Both the position numbers and the translations under genes were made by a program. Of a DNA stretch of 20,452 nt, positions 6,458-14,445 are shown piece after piece; position 1 is the stretch's first letter, and the number at the start of each line of letters is the position of its first letter. Under the pieces are notes generated by a model. It was not told the origin of the DNA and did no database searches. It saw only the letters and a list, made by a program, of their open reading frames with translations. The DNA comes from Lentisphaerota bacterium (GTDB lineage: Bacteria > Verrucomicrobiota > Kiritimatiellia > RFP12 > UBA1067), in the NCBI GenBank assembly GCA_022839525.1, contig JALHET010000008.1, positions 1 to 20,452 on the forward strand, given 5' to 3'.

Positions 6458-7489
6458 ATGAAGAACGGATTATCAAGACGTGCGTTTGTGAAAACAGGGT
6501 TGACTGCGGCAGGGGTTTCGGCGCTGCCGGGCGTGGGGAAGGCGCAGCAGGCTTCGCCGGCGTTCATGTGGGGTGCGCTCCTGCACATGGGGGTGAACTG
6601 TTGGTCCGACATCCCGGTGAAAAGCTGGGGCAAATTCAAAGGGGACGAACTTAAGCTGGTCTGCCAGTCCGACCAGCTCCGTTTCGACGAGAAGGTCTGG
6701 CAGGCCCTGACCGCGCGGATGCAGACGGCGGGCATGAACCTGGTGGTGATCGATCTCGCCGAGGCGCTGCAGTACGAGAGCCATCCCGAGCTTGCGGCGA
6801 AGGGCGCGTGGCCGGTTGAGCGTTTCCGCAAAGAGTTGGCGCGCCTGCGGGCCATGGGTCTGGAGCCGATCCCCAAGCTGAATTTCTCGACTGCCCACGA
6901 CACATGGCTCAAAGAGTACGGTAAGAAGGTCTCCACGCCCATTTACTACAAGGTGTGCGCGGACATGATCCGCGAGGTCTGCGCCATCTTCGACAAGCCG
7001 CGTTTTCTCCATCTCGGTTACGACGAGGAGACGGCGGGGCATCAGGCCCAATACAGCATTGCGGTGGTGCGGCAGGGCGAGCTGTGGTGGCACGACTTCC
7101 TGTTCTTCGTGAACGAGGTCGAAAAACAGGGCGTGCGGCCGTGGATCTGGTCGGACTACTACTGGAACCACCCCGAGGAGTTTCTGAACCGCATGCCGAA
7201 GTCGGTGCTGCAAAGCAACTGGTACTACGGCCCGACCTTTGATCCTGAGAAACAGAAACATGTGAAAGCGTATCTGGATCTCGACAAGGCGGGCTTCGAT
7301 CAGGTGCCAACGGGCTCGAACTGGAGCAACGACGTCAACTTTAAGGGAACGGTCGAATTCTGCAGGAAAAACCTTAAGCCTGAACTTTTGAAAGGCTTCC
7401 TGATGGCGCCGTGGTTCTTCACCCTTCCCGAGTGGCAGGAGAAGAACATGCAGGCGATCGCCCAGGTCGAGGCGATGATCAAGGGGTAA
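6458..7489 (+). CDS. Tat-exported GH20-like TIM-barrel protein, putative glycosidase
   Basis: A 343-residue protein with a clear Tat signal (SRRAFVKTG at 6-14, probable cleavage after GKA near 29). The body looks like a TIM barrel with an LHLGYDEE motif at 184-191. The Asp189-Glu190 pair sits on a predicted strand end, resembling the Asp-Glu catalytic pair of GH20 hexosaminidases (G-x-D-E). WIWSDYYW (229-236) and GLEPIPKLNFST fit later or earlier barrel strands. The protein is shorter than most GH20 enzymes (450 or more residues) and lacks their usual extra domain, so activity is inferred only. ATG 6458 is chosen because AAAGGAGGT (6445-6453) lies just before it; GTG 6428 is worse. The gene fragment at window start is a paralogue. 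It sits 55 bases after the GH109 gene. Confidence 0.75.
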   Translation: MKNGLSRRAFVKTGLTAAGVSALPGVGKAQQASPAFMWGALLHMGVNCWSDIPVKSWGKFKGDELKLVCQSDQLRFDEKVWQALTARMQTAGMNLVVIDLAEALQYESHPELAAKGAWPVERFRKELARLRAMGLEPIPKLNFSTAHDTWLKEYGKKVSTPIYYKVCADMIREVCAIFDKPRFLHLGYDEETAGHQAQYSIAVVRQGELWWHDFLFFVNEVEKQGVRPWIWSDYYWNHPEEFLNRMPKSVLQSNWYYGPTFDPEKQKHVKAYLDLDKAGFDQVPTGSNWSNDVNFKGTVEFCRKNLKPELLKGFLMAPWFFTLPEWQEKNMQAIAQVEAMIKG

Positions 7490-7511
7490 TTCCAAACGGA
7501 AAGGAAAACGC

Positions 7512-8816
7512 ATGAAAACAACAACAAAAAAGACGGTAAAAACGGCAGTCGGCAAGATGGCGGCGCTGGCGGTTAAGGGCGGGGCGAAAGTTTGGGACAA
7601 GGGTTTCCCCATGTGGCCCTCGTTTTCAGAGGAGACCATCAAGTCGGCGGTTGAGCCGCTGCTGAGCGGCAAGGTCAATTACTGGACCGGCCCGGTCGGG
7701 ATGAAGTTCGAGAGCGAATGGGCCAAGTGGCTGGGCGTGCGCAACGCGATCAGCGTGACGAACGGCACCGCGGCGCTGCACACCGCGATCGCGGCGCTGG
7801 GGATCGGCCCCGGCGACGAGGTGATCTGTCCGTCCTACTCGTTTATCGCATCCTCATTCTGCATCCTGCAAGCTGGCGCGCTGCCGGTCTTCACCGATGT
7901 GGGGTTTGATCACCAGATTGATCCTAAGCAGATCGAGGAAAAGATCACGGAGCGCACGCGCGGTATCGTGGTGGTGCACCTGTACGGTGTGGTCGTGGAC
8001 ATGGATCCGATCATGAAGATTGCCAAGAAGTACAACCTCAAGGTGGTCGAAGATTGCGCGCAGTGTTTCGGCGGCGTCTACAAGGGGCGCAAGGCCGGCA
8101 CGATCGGCCACATGGGGTGCTTCAGCTTCTGCCAGAGCAAGCACTTCACGACCGGCGGCGAAGGCGGCATGGTCGTCACGAATGACGATGATCTCGCGTG
8201 GGAGTGCCGCTCGTTCCGCGATCACGGCTACGACGTGAAGGAGCGCTTGAACCTGCTGGAGATGGAAGGCAAGCTGATGTACATCCACAAGCGGGTCGGC
8301 TTTAACTACCGCATGACCGAGATCCAGTCTCAGATCGGCCTGTGCGAATTGAAGCGCTTCGACAAGTGGAATCTCAAGAACCGCATCCGCAACGGCAAGA
8401 TGCTGAAGAAGGCGCTGGAGAAGCATCCGCTGGTGCTGCACACGCCGCTGGACACCAAGGATCGGCAGAACTCCTACTGGTGGGCGCCGTTCGTGTTGGA
8501 TACCTCCAAGCTGACCTGCCCGATGAAGGAGTTCATCGCGGCGATCGGGGCCGAGGGCGTGCCGGTCTACAGTGTGCTCTGGCCAGAGATGTACAAGGAG
8601 CGCGCCTACATCGAGCGTAACGGCTTCGGCGTGGCGAAGTATCCGTTCTTCGATCCCAAGGCGCGGAATATCGATTACAGCCAGACCAACTGTCCCCGCG
8701 CGCGTTGGCTGACCGACCGCACGATGTGCTTCTTCACGCATCCGGTCTACACCGAAGCGCACATGCAGGCCTGCATCGACGCCTTCAAGAAAGTCGCCGC
8801 GGCGTACATGAAGTAA
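7512..8816 (+). CDS. DegT/DnrJ/EryC1/StrS-family PLP-dependent aminotransferase
   Basis: A 434-residue sugar-type aminotransferase (fold type I). It has the cofactor phosphate loop NGTAALH (84-90), Asp181 in VVEDCAQ contacting the pyridine nitrogen, and the Schiff-base Lys210 in CQSKHFTTGGEGG. The domain covers about 34-430. Family members transaminate keto-sugars or cyclitols, usually with glutamate or glutamine. The operon partner Gfo/Idh oxidoreductase (10670) could supply or remove the keto group, as in known inositol and amino-sugar pathways. The first 26 residues are a Lys/Thr/Ala-rich basic tail outside the fold and not usual in the family. GGAAAGGA precedes ATG 7512, 22 bases after the previous stop. 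Cytoplasmic. Substrate unknown. Confidence 0.88.
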   Translation: MKTTTKKTVKTAVGKMAALAVKGGAKVWDKGFPMWPSFSEETIKSAVEPLLSGKVNYWTGPVGMKFESEWAKWLGVRNAISVTNGTAALHTAIAALGIGPGDEVICPSYSFIASSFCILQAGALPVFTDVGFDHQIDPKQIEEKITERTRGIVVVHLYGVVVDMDPIMKIAKKYNLKVVEDCAQCFGGVYKGRKAGTIGHMGCFSFCQSKHFTTGGEGGMVVTNDDDLAWECRSFRDHGYDVKERLNLLEMEGKLMYIHKRVGFNYRMTEIQSQIGLCELKRFDKWNLKNRIRNGKMLKKALEKHPLVLHTPLDTKDRQNSYWWAPFVLDTSKLTCPMKEFIAAIGAEGVPVYSVLWPEMYKERAYIERNGFGVAKYPFFDPKARNIDYSQTNCPRARWLTDRTMCFFTHPVYTEAHMQACIDAFKKVAAAYMK

Positions 8817-8831
8817 AAGGCGGAGGGTGGG

Positions 8832-8894
8832 AACGTTCAACGCTGGACGCTGAACGCCCAAGGGCGGGCTGTGTATCCTTCAGCGTTGAACGTT
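8832..8894. repeat. Perfect 13-base inverted repeat in the operon gap
   Basis: AACGTTCAACGCT (8832-8844) is the exact reverse complement of AGCGTTGAACGTT (8882-8894). The 37-base loop contains a second small hairpin (GCCC-AA-GGGC). It lies in the only long gap (171 bases) inside the operon. There is no T-run, so it may act as an RNA stability or processing element, a partial attenuator, or a mobile intergenic repeat, rather than a full terminator. Confidence 0.6.
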
Positions 8895-8987
8895 GCCCGT
8901 CCGGCGTTAAGCGGTTCGGCTCAGATGCGGTCAGCCCGGCATGCCGCATGCATGGGGATTTTGAAAGAAAACCCGGCAGGGGTCACG

Positions 8988-10643
8988 ATGAAGAAGGTTG
9001 GATGTTTGGTCGGTGCCGTATGGGCAGGAATGGTGTTGGCGGCGAGCGGCGTCGAAAAGAAGATGATCGGGCACAGCTGGGATCTGCTGGCCGTGAGCCC
9101 GGCCGATGTGGCGCGGAATCTCGACGCCTGGGAACAGGTGCCGCTCGATGGCATCTCATTGGCGTTGCGGAAAAAACTGCCGGACGGCACGTCGATCAGC
9201 TTCGGCGCAATCATGACCGACCCGCCGTGGCAGCGGGAGTGGTTCACGGAGGAACTCGTGTCGTTGCGCCAATGCTCGTCACGCAATCTCAAGCACAACT
9301 TCATCACCACGTTCTGGGCGCCGCGCAAGCGGTTGACGTGGAGTGACGATGTGGCGTGGGAGCGCTTCGCCCGCAACATCGGGGTCGTGGCGTGGCTGGC
9401 CAAAGAGAGCGGGTCGAAAGGCATTCTGATTGATCCGGAAGACTATCCTGAGACGCGCCAGTATTTTCTGGTTCCCGGCGACGCTCCTTTTGCGGAGACC
9501 GCCGCGCTGGCACGTCGGCGCGGGGCGCAGATCATGCGGAGCATCGCGGCTGAATATCCCGACATCACCTTGCTGTCGTTTTGGATGCTGAGCCTGCACC
9601 CGAACTACTTCACAGACAGCAATCCGCGTGCGGCCGTCGCCACAGCCGGCGACCTGTGGCCCGCCTTTCTCAACGGCATGCTGGATGCGTTGCCGTCCGG
9701 TGCCCGCATGATCGATGGTGACGAGCACGGCTACCGCTATCAGGCGGCCCGCAATGATTTTTATCTCGCCGCTTGGCGCACGCAGAACAAGGCGCTGGCG
9801 CTGGTGGAGCCGGAGAACCGCATCAAGTACCAGACGCAGGTGTTGGCCGGTTTCGGGCTCTACCTTGATATGTACACGAATCCGACCAACTCGCCTTGGT
9901 ACTTCGGTGAGGTGGACGGCTCGCGTCTCAACCACCTGCGCCTCAATGTCGCCCAAGCGCTGGATGCGGCGCAGGAGTACATCTGGCTCTACGGCGAAAA
10001 GATGGACTGGATCACTTGGAAGGGCACATCGCGCACGAATGCCACGTGGGAAATGAAACTGCCCGGCTTCCTCGAAACCCTGGCCCGCATCCGCGATCCG
10101 TACCGCTGGGCAGATCAATGGGTCGCGCGGCGGCGTCAGGCCGGGACGCTGACCAACGGTGTCAAGAACAGTGCCTGCACATTGGACAAGTCCGGCACAG
10201 GCGAAGCATTCCGCAAGGGTGTGCTGCCGGCCGGATGGTGGAGCTGGCAGGAGGAGAAAAAACGCGCCGGTGTTTTCGGCACCGACACGCAGAAGGGCCG
10301 GGGCGATGCATGGTCGCTTTGCGCCGTCGGAGTCGAACAGGGCTGCTTCGGCACCTCGATTCCAGCCACGCCCGGTAGCGAATGTATTGTGGAAGCGTAT
10401 GCGGAGGGCGCGGCGGCGCGTACACTCACGGTCTATTGGAGGCGCGGCGGCGTGTGGGATTGGTCATTGTCCGGCTCGTCGTTCCGCTTCGATGAGGCGG
10501 GTGCGGATGGCTGGCGGCGCGCCTTCGGTCTGGTGCGGGTGCCTCAGGGTGCTGACGAACTGGTTATGATGCTGAACGTTCGGCAGGTGGCGGACGAACG
10601 CACATGGTTTGATACCGCCGGGATTTATCCTTTGGTCAAATGA
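8988..10643 (+). CDS. Secreted protein of unknown function, putative glycosidase-like TIM barrel plus beta domain
   Basis: A 551-residue exported protein that I do not recognise. Residues 1-21 form a signal peptide (MKKVGCLVGAVWAGMVLAAS). The central part has features of a TIM-barrel hydrolase: acidic strand ends in ILIDPEDY (146-153) and MIDGDEHGYRY (241-251), plus aromatic-rich segments such as YIWLYGEKMDWITWKG. Residues about 425-545 look like a beta-sandwich binding domain, with a closing W-F-D-T-A-G-I-Y motif common to such modules. ATG 8988 is chosen because the signal peptide starts there; an upstream ATG at 8871 would lie in the hairpin. The ribosome binding site (CAGGGG) is modest. 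Its stop overlaps an ATG (ATGA) at 10640. The operon context suggests a role in glycan breakdown; no activity can be assigned. Confidence 0.7.
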   Translation: MKKVGCLVGAVWAGMVLAASGVEKKMIGHSWDLLAVSPADVARNLDAWEQVPLDGISLALRKKLPDGTSISFGAIMTDPPWQREWFTEELVSLRQCSSRNLKHNFITTFWAPRKRLTWSDDVAWERFARNIGVVAWLAKESGSKGILIDPEDYPETRQYFLVPGDAPFAETAALARRRGAQIMRSIAAEYPDITLLSFWMLSLHPNYFTDSNPRAAVATAGDLWPAFLNGMLDALPSGARMIDGDEHGYRYQAARNDFYLAAWRTQNKALALVEPENRIKYQTQVLAGFGLYLDMYTNPTNSPWYFGEVDGSRLNHLRLNVAQALDAAQEYIWLYGEKMDWITWKGTSRTNATWEMKLPGFLETLARIRDPYRWADQWVARRRQAGTLTNGVKNSACTLDKSGTGEAFRKGVLPAGWWSWQEEKKRAGVFGTDTQKGRGDAWSLCAVGVEQGCFGTSIPATPGSECIVEAYAEGAAARTLTVYWRRGGVWDWSLSGSSFRFDEAGADGWRRAFGLVRVPQGADELVMMLNVRQVADERTWFDTAGIYPLVK

Positions 10644-10669
10644 CGAAACACACAGATACGGAGGGAAAG

Positions 10670-11740
10670 ATGAAAGTTGTTCGGTATGCTATGGTCGGGT
10701 TTGGTGGGATCGCGGAGAACCGCATCGCAAAGGAGGGGTTCGCGTGCGACACGGCGAGGTTCAAGCCTCTGAAACAGGCCGTGCTGGTCGGCGCGACTGA
10801 CATGAACCCGAAGCGGCGCAAGGCGGCGGAAACTCTGGGGCTGACATGGTATAGCGATGCGGCTGCGGTGTTTGCCGACCCGGCGGTGGACGCGGTCTTT
10901 GTGGCGACCAACAACCTCTCGCATGCGCCGTTGGCGCGGCAGGCGCTGGAGGCGGGCAAGGCGGTGATCGTCGAAAAGCCCCTCGCCCCGGCTTCACGCG
11001 ATGCGCGGATGCTGGTTAAGCTCGCGCAGAAGAAAGGCCTTAGCCTTTCGGTCGACCACATGATGACCTACAACGTGCTCAACCAGAAGGCGCGCGGGTT
11101 GGTGGCGGGCGGCAAGCTGGGGAAGGTCAATGACGCCTGTTTCCACATGCAGTTTGCGTACGGGTTCGATCCCGCCGAGGCCGCGACGTGGCGGTGCTCC
11201 AACCGCGCCGAGATGGGCGGACCGATTGGCGACGTGGCGAGCCACTGCTTCTACATGGCAGAGTTCATATTGGGCAGCCGGATCAAGGCGGTTCGGGCGG
11301 TCTATTTTCCCAAGCGCATGGCGATCAAGGTCGAGGACGGCGCACTGATCCAGTGTGACCTCGAGAACGGCGTCACCTGCTCGGCGCTTGTATCGTTCTG
11401 CGACGCGCGGGGCGGGTTGGGCGGCACGCTTTCTAATCTCGGCTATGAGGTCTACGGCGACCGCGCGGTGCTGCGCGGTTTCGGCACGATGTTCCAGCTT
11501 TCGGGTCACGCGGGCGAGCCGCTCAAGCTGCGTCTGGAACTGGATTCGTTCACGCGGCAGCAGATTTTCACGATCAAGAAGCCCGCGAACATCTATCAGG
11601 GTGTGATCGCCGAGCATGCGGCCTCGGTCGTGGGTAGGAAGCCCCTGTCAGGCGAAGATGGTTTGCGTAATGTGCTGCTCTGCGAGGCGGCGCACGCCTC
11701 AGCGCAACGCGGCGGAAAAACGGTGGGGATCAAAAAATAA
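10670..11740 (+). CDS. Gfo/Idh/MocA-family NAD(P)-dependent oxidoreductase
   Basis: A 356-residue cytoplasmic sugar or cyclitol dehydrogenase-type protein. The N-terminal Rossmann motif begins MVGFGGIAENR (8-18). The family lysine is in VEKPLAP (Lys103). GGPIGDVASHCFY supplies Asp188 and His192, the usual catalytic D-x3-H arrangement. Length matches the family (330-370). Unlike the GH109 protein it has no export signal and retains EKP, so it should be a true dehydrogenase acting on a free or phosphorylated sugar. ATG 10670, with GGAGG at 10660-10664, is preferred. ATG 10640 overlaps the previous stop as ATGA and would add 10 residues, so coupling is possible. Its TAA overlaps the ATG of the next gene by one base. 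Confidence 0.88.
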   Translation: MKVVRYAMVGFGGIAENRIAKEGFACDTARFKPLKQAVLVGATDMNPKRRKAAETLGLTWYSDAAAVFADPAVDAVFVATNNLSHAPLARQALEAGKAVIVEKPLAPASRDARMLVKLAQKKGLSLSVDHMMTYNVLNQKARGLVAGGKLGKVNDACFHMQFAYGFDPAEAATWRCSNRAEMGGPIGDVASHCFYMAEFILGSRIKAVRAVYFPKRMAIKVEDGALIQCDLENGVTCSALVSFCDARGGLGGTLSNLGYEVYGDRAVLRGFGTMFQLSGHAGEPLKLRLELDSFTRQQIFTIKKPANIYQGVIAEHAASVVGRKPLSGEDGLRNVLLCEAAHASAQRGGKTVGIKK

Positions 11741-13080
11741 TGCAGGCCGGCTTTTCGAAAGTGCTGATCAATCCGCGTCGGGGATTGCCTTTGGCGGGTT
11801 ACTTCAACCCGCGCCCGAACACCGGCGTGCTGGATGACCTGCATGTGCGGTGTGTGCTGTTCCGCAAAGGGCGGACCGTGTGCGGGTTCGTCACCTTCGA
11901 CCTCTGCCTGATCAGCGCGGAGTTTGTGGATGCGGTGCTCGCGCAGTTGAAGAAGGCGGGCTTCCGCCATGGGAACGGTTTGGTTTTCTCCGCCACCCAC
12001 ACGCATACCGCGCCGTATTCGGTGCCGCTTTTCGGGACATCCCCGGATGCCGGTTATATGCGGGATCTGACCGCTAAGGCGGTCGAGGCGGTTTTGACGG
12101 CGGAACAGAACCTTGCGCCTTCGACCCTCAGGCTGGGCGGGGTGAAAGACAACCCGCTCGCCTTTAACCGGCGCTACTGGATGAAGAGCGGCTGCGTGAT
12201 GACGAACCCCGGCGTCAAAAACCCCGAGATTGTAAAGTCCGAAGGCACGGTGGACCGGGAGATCGGCGTGCTCGCCGTCGAGCAGGACGGGCGGGTCGTG
12301 GCGATCCTGGCGAACATCGTCAACCATACCGACACGGTCGGCGCCAGCCAAGTGTCGGCGGACTGGCCGGGGCGTATGGAGCGCTGCGTTCAGACGGCGT
12401 TGGGTTATGACCCTCTCGTGATGACCCTGATCGGGTGCGCGGGCAACGTGAACCAGTTTGATGTGAACGCTGACACGTACCAGGGCTATGCCTATGCCCG
12501 CGCATGGGAGATCGGGCAATGTTACGCGGAGCGCGTGGTGGCGCAACTGAAGAAACTCAAACCCCTTGAAACCGGCACGATCACCCTTGTGAACCGGAAA
12601 ATCGCCATCCCGTTCCGGACGATCACGAAAGAAATGTGTGAGGCGGCCCAGTCCGTTTTAAACCGTGTGTCAGCCCGCTCCTCGGACGGCGACCTGACGA
12701 GCGAGGGGCTTGCCACCGGCGAAGGGCCGGTGGCGCGGTTCTTTGCGGAACAGGCGTTGGCGGTGCGCGCACGCTGTTCGGGAAAGCGGCGGACGTTCCG
12801 TTTGGTGACGGTGGCGTTCGGCGACCGCTTTGCCGTGACGTCCCTGCCGGGCGAGCCGTTCACGGAGATCGGGCTTGCCATCAAGCGCGACTCGCCTTTC
12901 AAGACGACCTGGCCGGTGGCGCTGGCGATGGGCGCGTGCGGTTATGTGCCGCTCGCGTCCTGTTTCGCGCGCGGCGGGTACGAGACCCTGCCGGTGGAGG
13001 GCGGCGCGCCCCGCGAGGATACGGCCGAGCGCCTGATCGAAGCCACGGCAGATAACCTGAGGCGGGCGGCGGGCAGGTAA
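11740..13080 (+). CDS. Neutral/alkaline ceramidase-fold protein, cytoplasmic, probable metal-dependent hydrolase
   Basis: A 446-residue relative of the neutral ceramidase N-terminal domain. The zinc ligands known from the Pseudomonas enzyme have visible counterparts: His87 (with His89) in SATHTHTAP, His196 in NIVNHTDT, Glu372 in LPGEPFTE and Tyr414 in RGGYE. The nucleophilic serine expected in the G-D-V-S motif is replaced: GCAGNVNQF has Asn238 there. There is no signal peptide and no C-terminal lipid-binding domain, so ceramide is an unlikely substrate. A soluble amide or ester, perhaps an acyl amino sugar from the same pathway, is a reasonable guess. TAATG overlap with the preceding oxidoreductase indicates coupled expression and a linked step. 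It is the last gene of the operon. Confidence 0.8.
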   Translation: MQAGFSKVLINPRRGLPLAGYFNPRPNTGVLDDLHVRCVLFRKGRTVCGFVTFDLCLISAEFVDAVLAQLKKAGFRHGNGLVFSATHTHTAPYSVPLFGTSPDAGYMRDLTAKAVEAVLTAEQNLAPSTLRLGGVKDNPLAFNRRYWMKSGCVMTNPGVKNPEIVKSEGTVDREIGVLAVEQDGRVVAILANIVNHTDTVGASQVSADWPGRMERCVQTALGYDPLVMTLIGCAGNVNQFDVNADTYQGYAYARAWEIGQCYAERVVAQLKKLKPLETGTITLVNRKIAIPFRTITKEMCEAAQSVLNRVSARSSDGDLTSEGLATGEGPVARFFAEQALAVRARCSGKRRTFRLVTVAFGDRFAVTSLPGEPFTEIGLAIKRDSPFKTTWPVALAMGACGYVPLASCFARGGYETLPVEGGAPREDTAERLIEATADNLRRAAGR

Positions 13081-13094
13081 CCGGCGCCCGCCTC
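13059..13094. terminator. GC-rich hairpin between convergent genes
   Basis: GAGGCGGGCG (13059-13068) pairs perfectly with CGCCCGCCTC (13085-13094). The loop contains the stop codon of the ceramidase-fold gene. The opposing gene ends at 13101. No T-run follows in either direction, so it is a possible but non-canonical bidirectional terminator. Confidence 0.4.
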
Positions 13095-13100
13095 CGTCTG

Positions 13101-14417
13101 CTAGTCGCCAAGGTGGCCACAGGGTTCGATCTCGATGGTGGCGTCCACCTCCTCGCCGGGGGCGAAGCCGGCGATGCCCATGACCACGCGTATGGGCATG
13201 TGATCCGGGATCGTGAACCCGCGTTTGCGTTTGGTGCCTTCCCAGAAAATGTTGAGGCGGTTGTAAGAGTAGTGCTTGGTCATTCGCACCCGGGTTTCTT
13301 CGGAGAGCATGGGGACGGACATGGAGGCGATGAGGCGGTTGCTCTCGTCGATGCTGTAGACCGCGACGCAGGCCGCCGGCCCCGCGTCTTCTTTGAGCGC
13401 GGGCCGCTTCGTGCGGAAGACCACCCGGCAGAGGAGGTCGCGGCTGTCGTTCAGGCGCCACGACATGGCTTTGCCCAGCCAGCTGATGGCTTTGTTGTCG
13501 TAGTTGACCGTGCCGTGTTTGGTGGTGCCCCGCACGTAGGCCTTCATGGTTTTCGGATAGGCGAAGATGCCGAGCTCGTCCGGCTGCCCGGGCAGGTTGT
13601 AGAGCGAGAAATCGTGCGAGTAGTTGCCGCTTCCCTCGAACTTCCATTTGGTGATCTCGGGCGGCCACTCCTTGTCATATTCCAAGGGTTTCATGAGGAA
13701 GGCTTGGACTGCGGGCGCGAGGTCGTTCAGCGCGAGTGCGGCGAGGTTGCGCGTGGCGGGTTGCGGACCGTCTGCCCGTTCCTTGATGGCGGAGACATCG
13801 GGGAGGGGTGGCATCAGGCGGATGGGGGCCTTGGCCGGATCGAACGCCCGGTTGGCGAAATCCTTGCGCTGCAGGGCCACGCGCATGCGGGTGGCCTCTT
13901 TTTTCACGGCGGCGGCTTCCTCGGCCTTTCCTTCGGTTGCGGACGCGTTCGCGATCATGTCCAGGCCGGAGACATATTTGTTGGCCAGCGTGATGACTTT
14001 CTCGTTCCTCGCGCGGTCGTTGGCTTTGCGGTTGTCGGCATAGGCCTGCTGAATCAGGCGCAGCGCTTCGGGGGTTTGAACCACGGCTTCCTGGGTGAGC
14101 TCGGGAACGACCTCAAAGGGGTCTGGTTCTGCGGCGAGTACCCGCATAAAACGTCCGGCCTCTTTCCTGACCGCCTCCATGCCGGGCTGGTCTTTGGCCT
14201 CTTTAAGACGGACGGAGAGCTTTTTGAGCTCCAGCACATAATTCTCCGCAAGAGGCAGGAGCGATGCATTGTAGGCGTCGGCGGTCTTGACCAGTTCCGC
14301 CAAATAGGCCGCGCGCAGTTTCACCGCCAGGGGCGGCAGGGGCTCCGCGGTGGGCGGGATGGGTTGGGCAGCCAACGCAAGGGGCAACAGGCAGAAACAA
14401 AGCAGAACATTCCGCAT
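13101..14417 (-). CDS. Secreted protein of unknown function with duplicated helical repeat
   Basis: A 438-residue exported protein. Residues 1-17 are a signal peptide (MRNVLLCFCLLPLALAA). Residues about 34-92 and 118-180 are two copies of a helical, coiled-coil-like unit. Both carry the pattern A-Y, then L-A-x-x-Y-x-x-x-L, then an acidic/basic stretch ending in A-V-[RK]-K-E-A-[GT]-R. Residues about 250-438 form a beta-rich domain with several Trp/Tyr/Asn positions (KWKFEGSGNYSHDFSLYN), perhaps ligand-binding. I do not recognise the family. ATG 14417 is preferred over a TTG at 14441 because the signal peptide starts there and CTGGAG lies about 9 bases upstream. It follows the RpiB-like gene by 28 bases, so the two are probably co-transcribed. 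Confidence 0.7.
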   Translation of the reverse strand: MRNVLLCFCLLPLALAAQPIPPTAEPLPPLAVKLRAAYLAELVKTADAYNASLLPLAENYVLELKKLSVRLKEAKDQPGMEAVRKEAGRFMRVLAAEPDPFEVVPELTQEAVVQTPEALRLIQQAYADNRKANDRARNEKVITLANKYVSGLDMIANASATEGKAEEAAAVKKEATRMRVALQRKDFANRAFDPAKAPIRLMPPLPDVSAIKERADGPQPATRNLAALALNDLAPAVQAFLMKPLEYDKEWPPEITKWKFEGSGNYSHDFSLYNLPGQPDELGIFAYPKTMKAYVRGTTKHGTVNYDNKAISWLGKAMSWRLNDSRDLLCRVVFRTKRPALKEDAGPAACVAVYSIDESNRLIASMSVPMLSEETRVRMTKHYSYNRLNIFWEGTKRKRGFTIPDHMPIRVVMGIAGFAPGEEVDATIEIEPCGHLGD

Positions 14418-14445
14418 GGCACAATCTCCAGCTTTGGGCAATACG

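Noticed and set aside
13059..13094. Canonical intrinsic terminator between convergent genes
   Set aside because: The hairpin is strong but has no T-run on either strand, so it is kept only as a possible non-canonical terminator.
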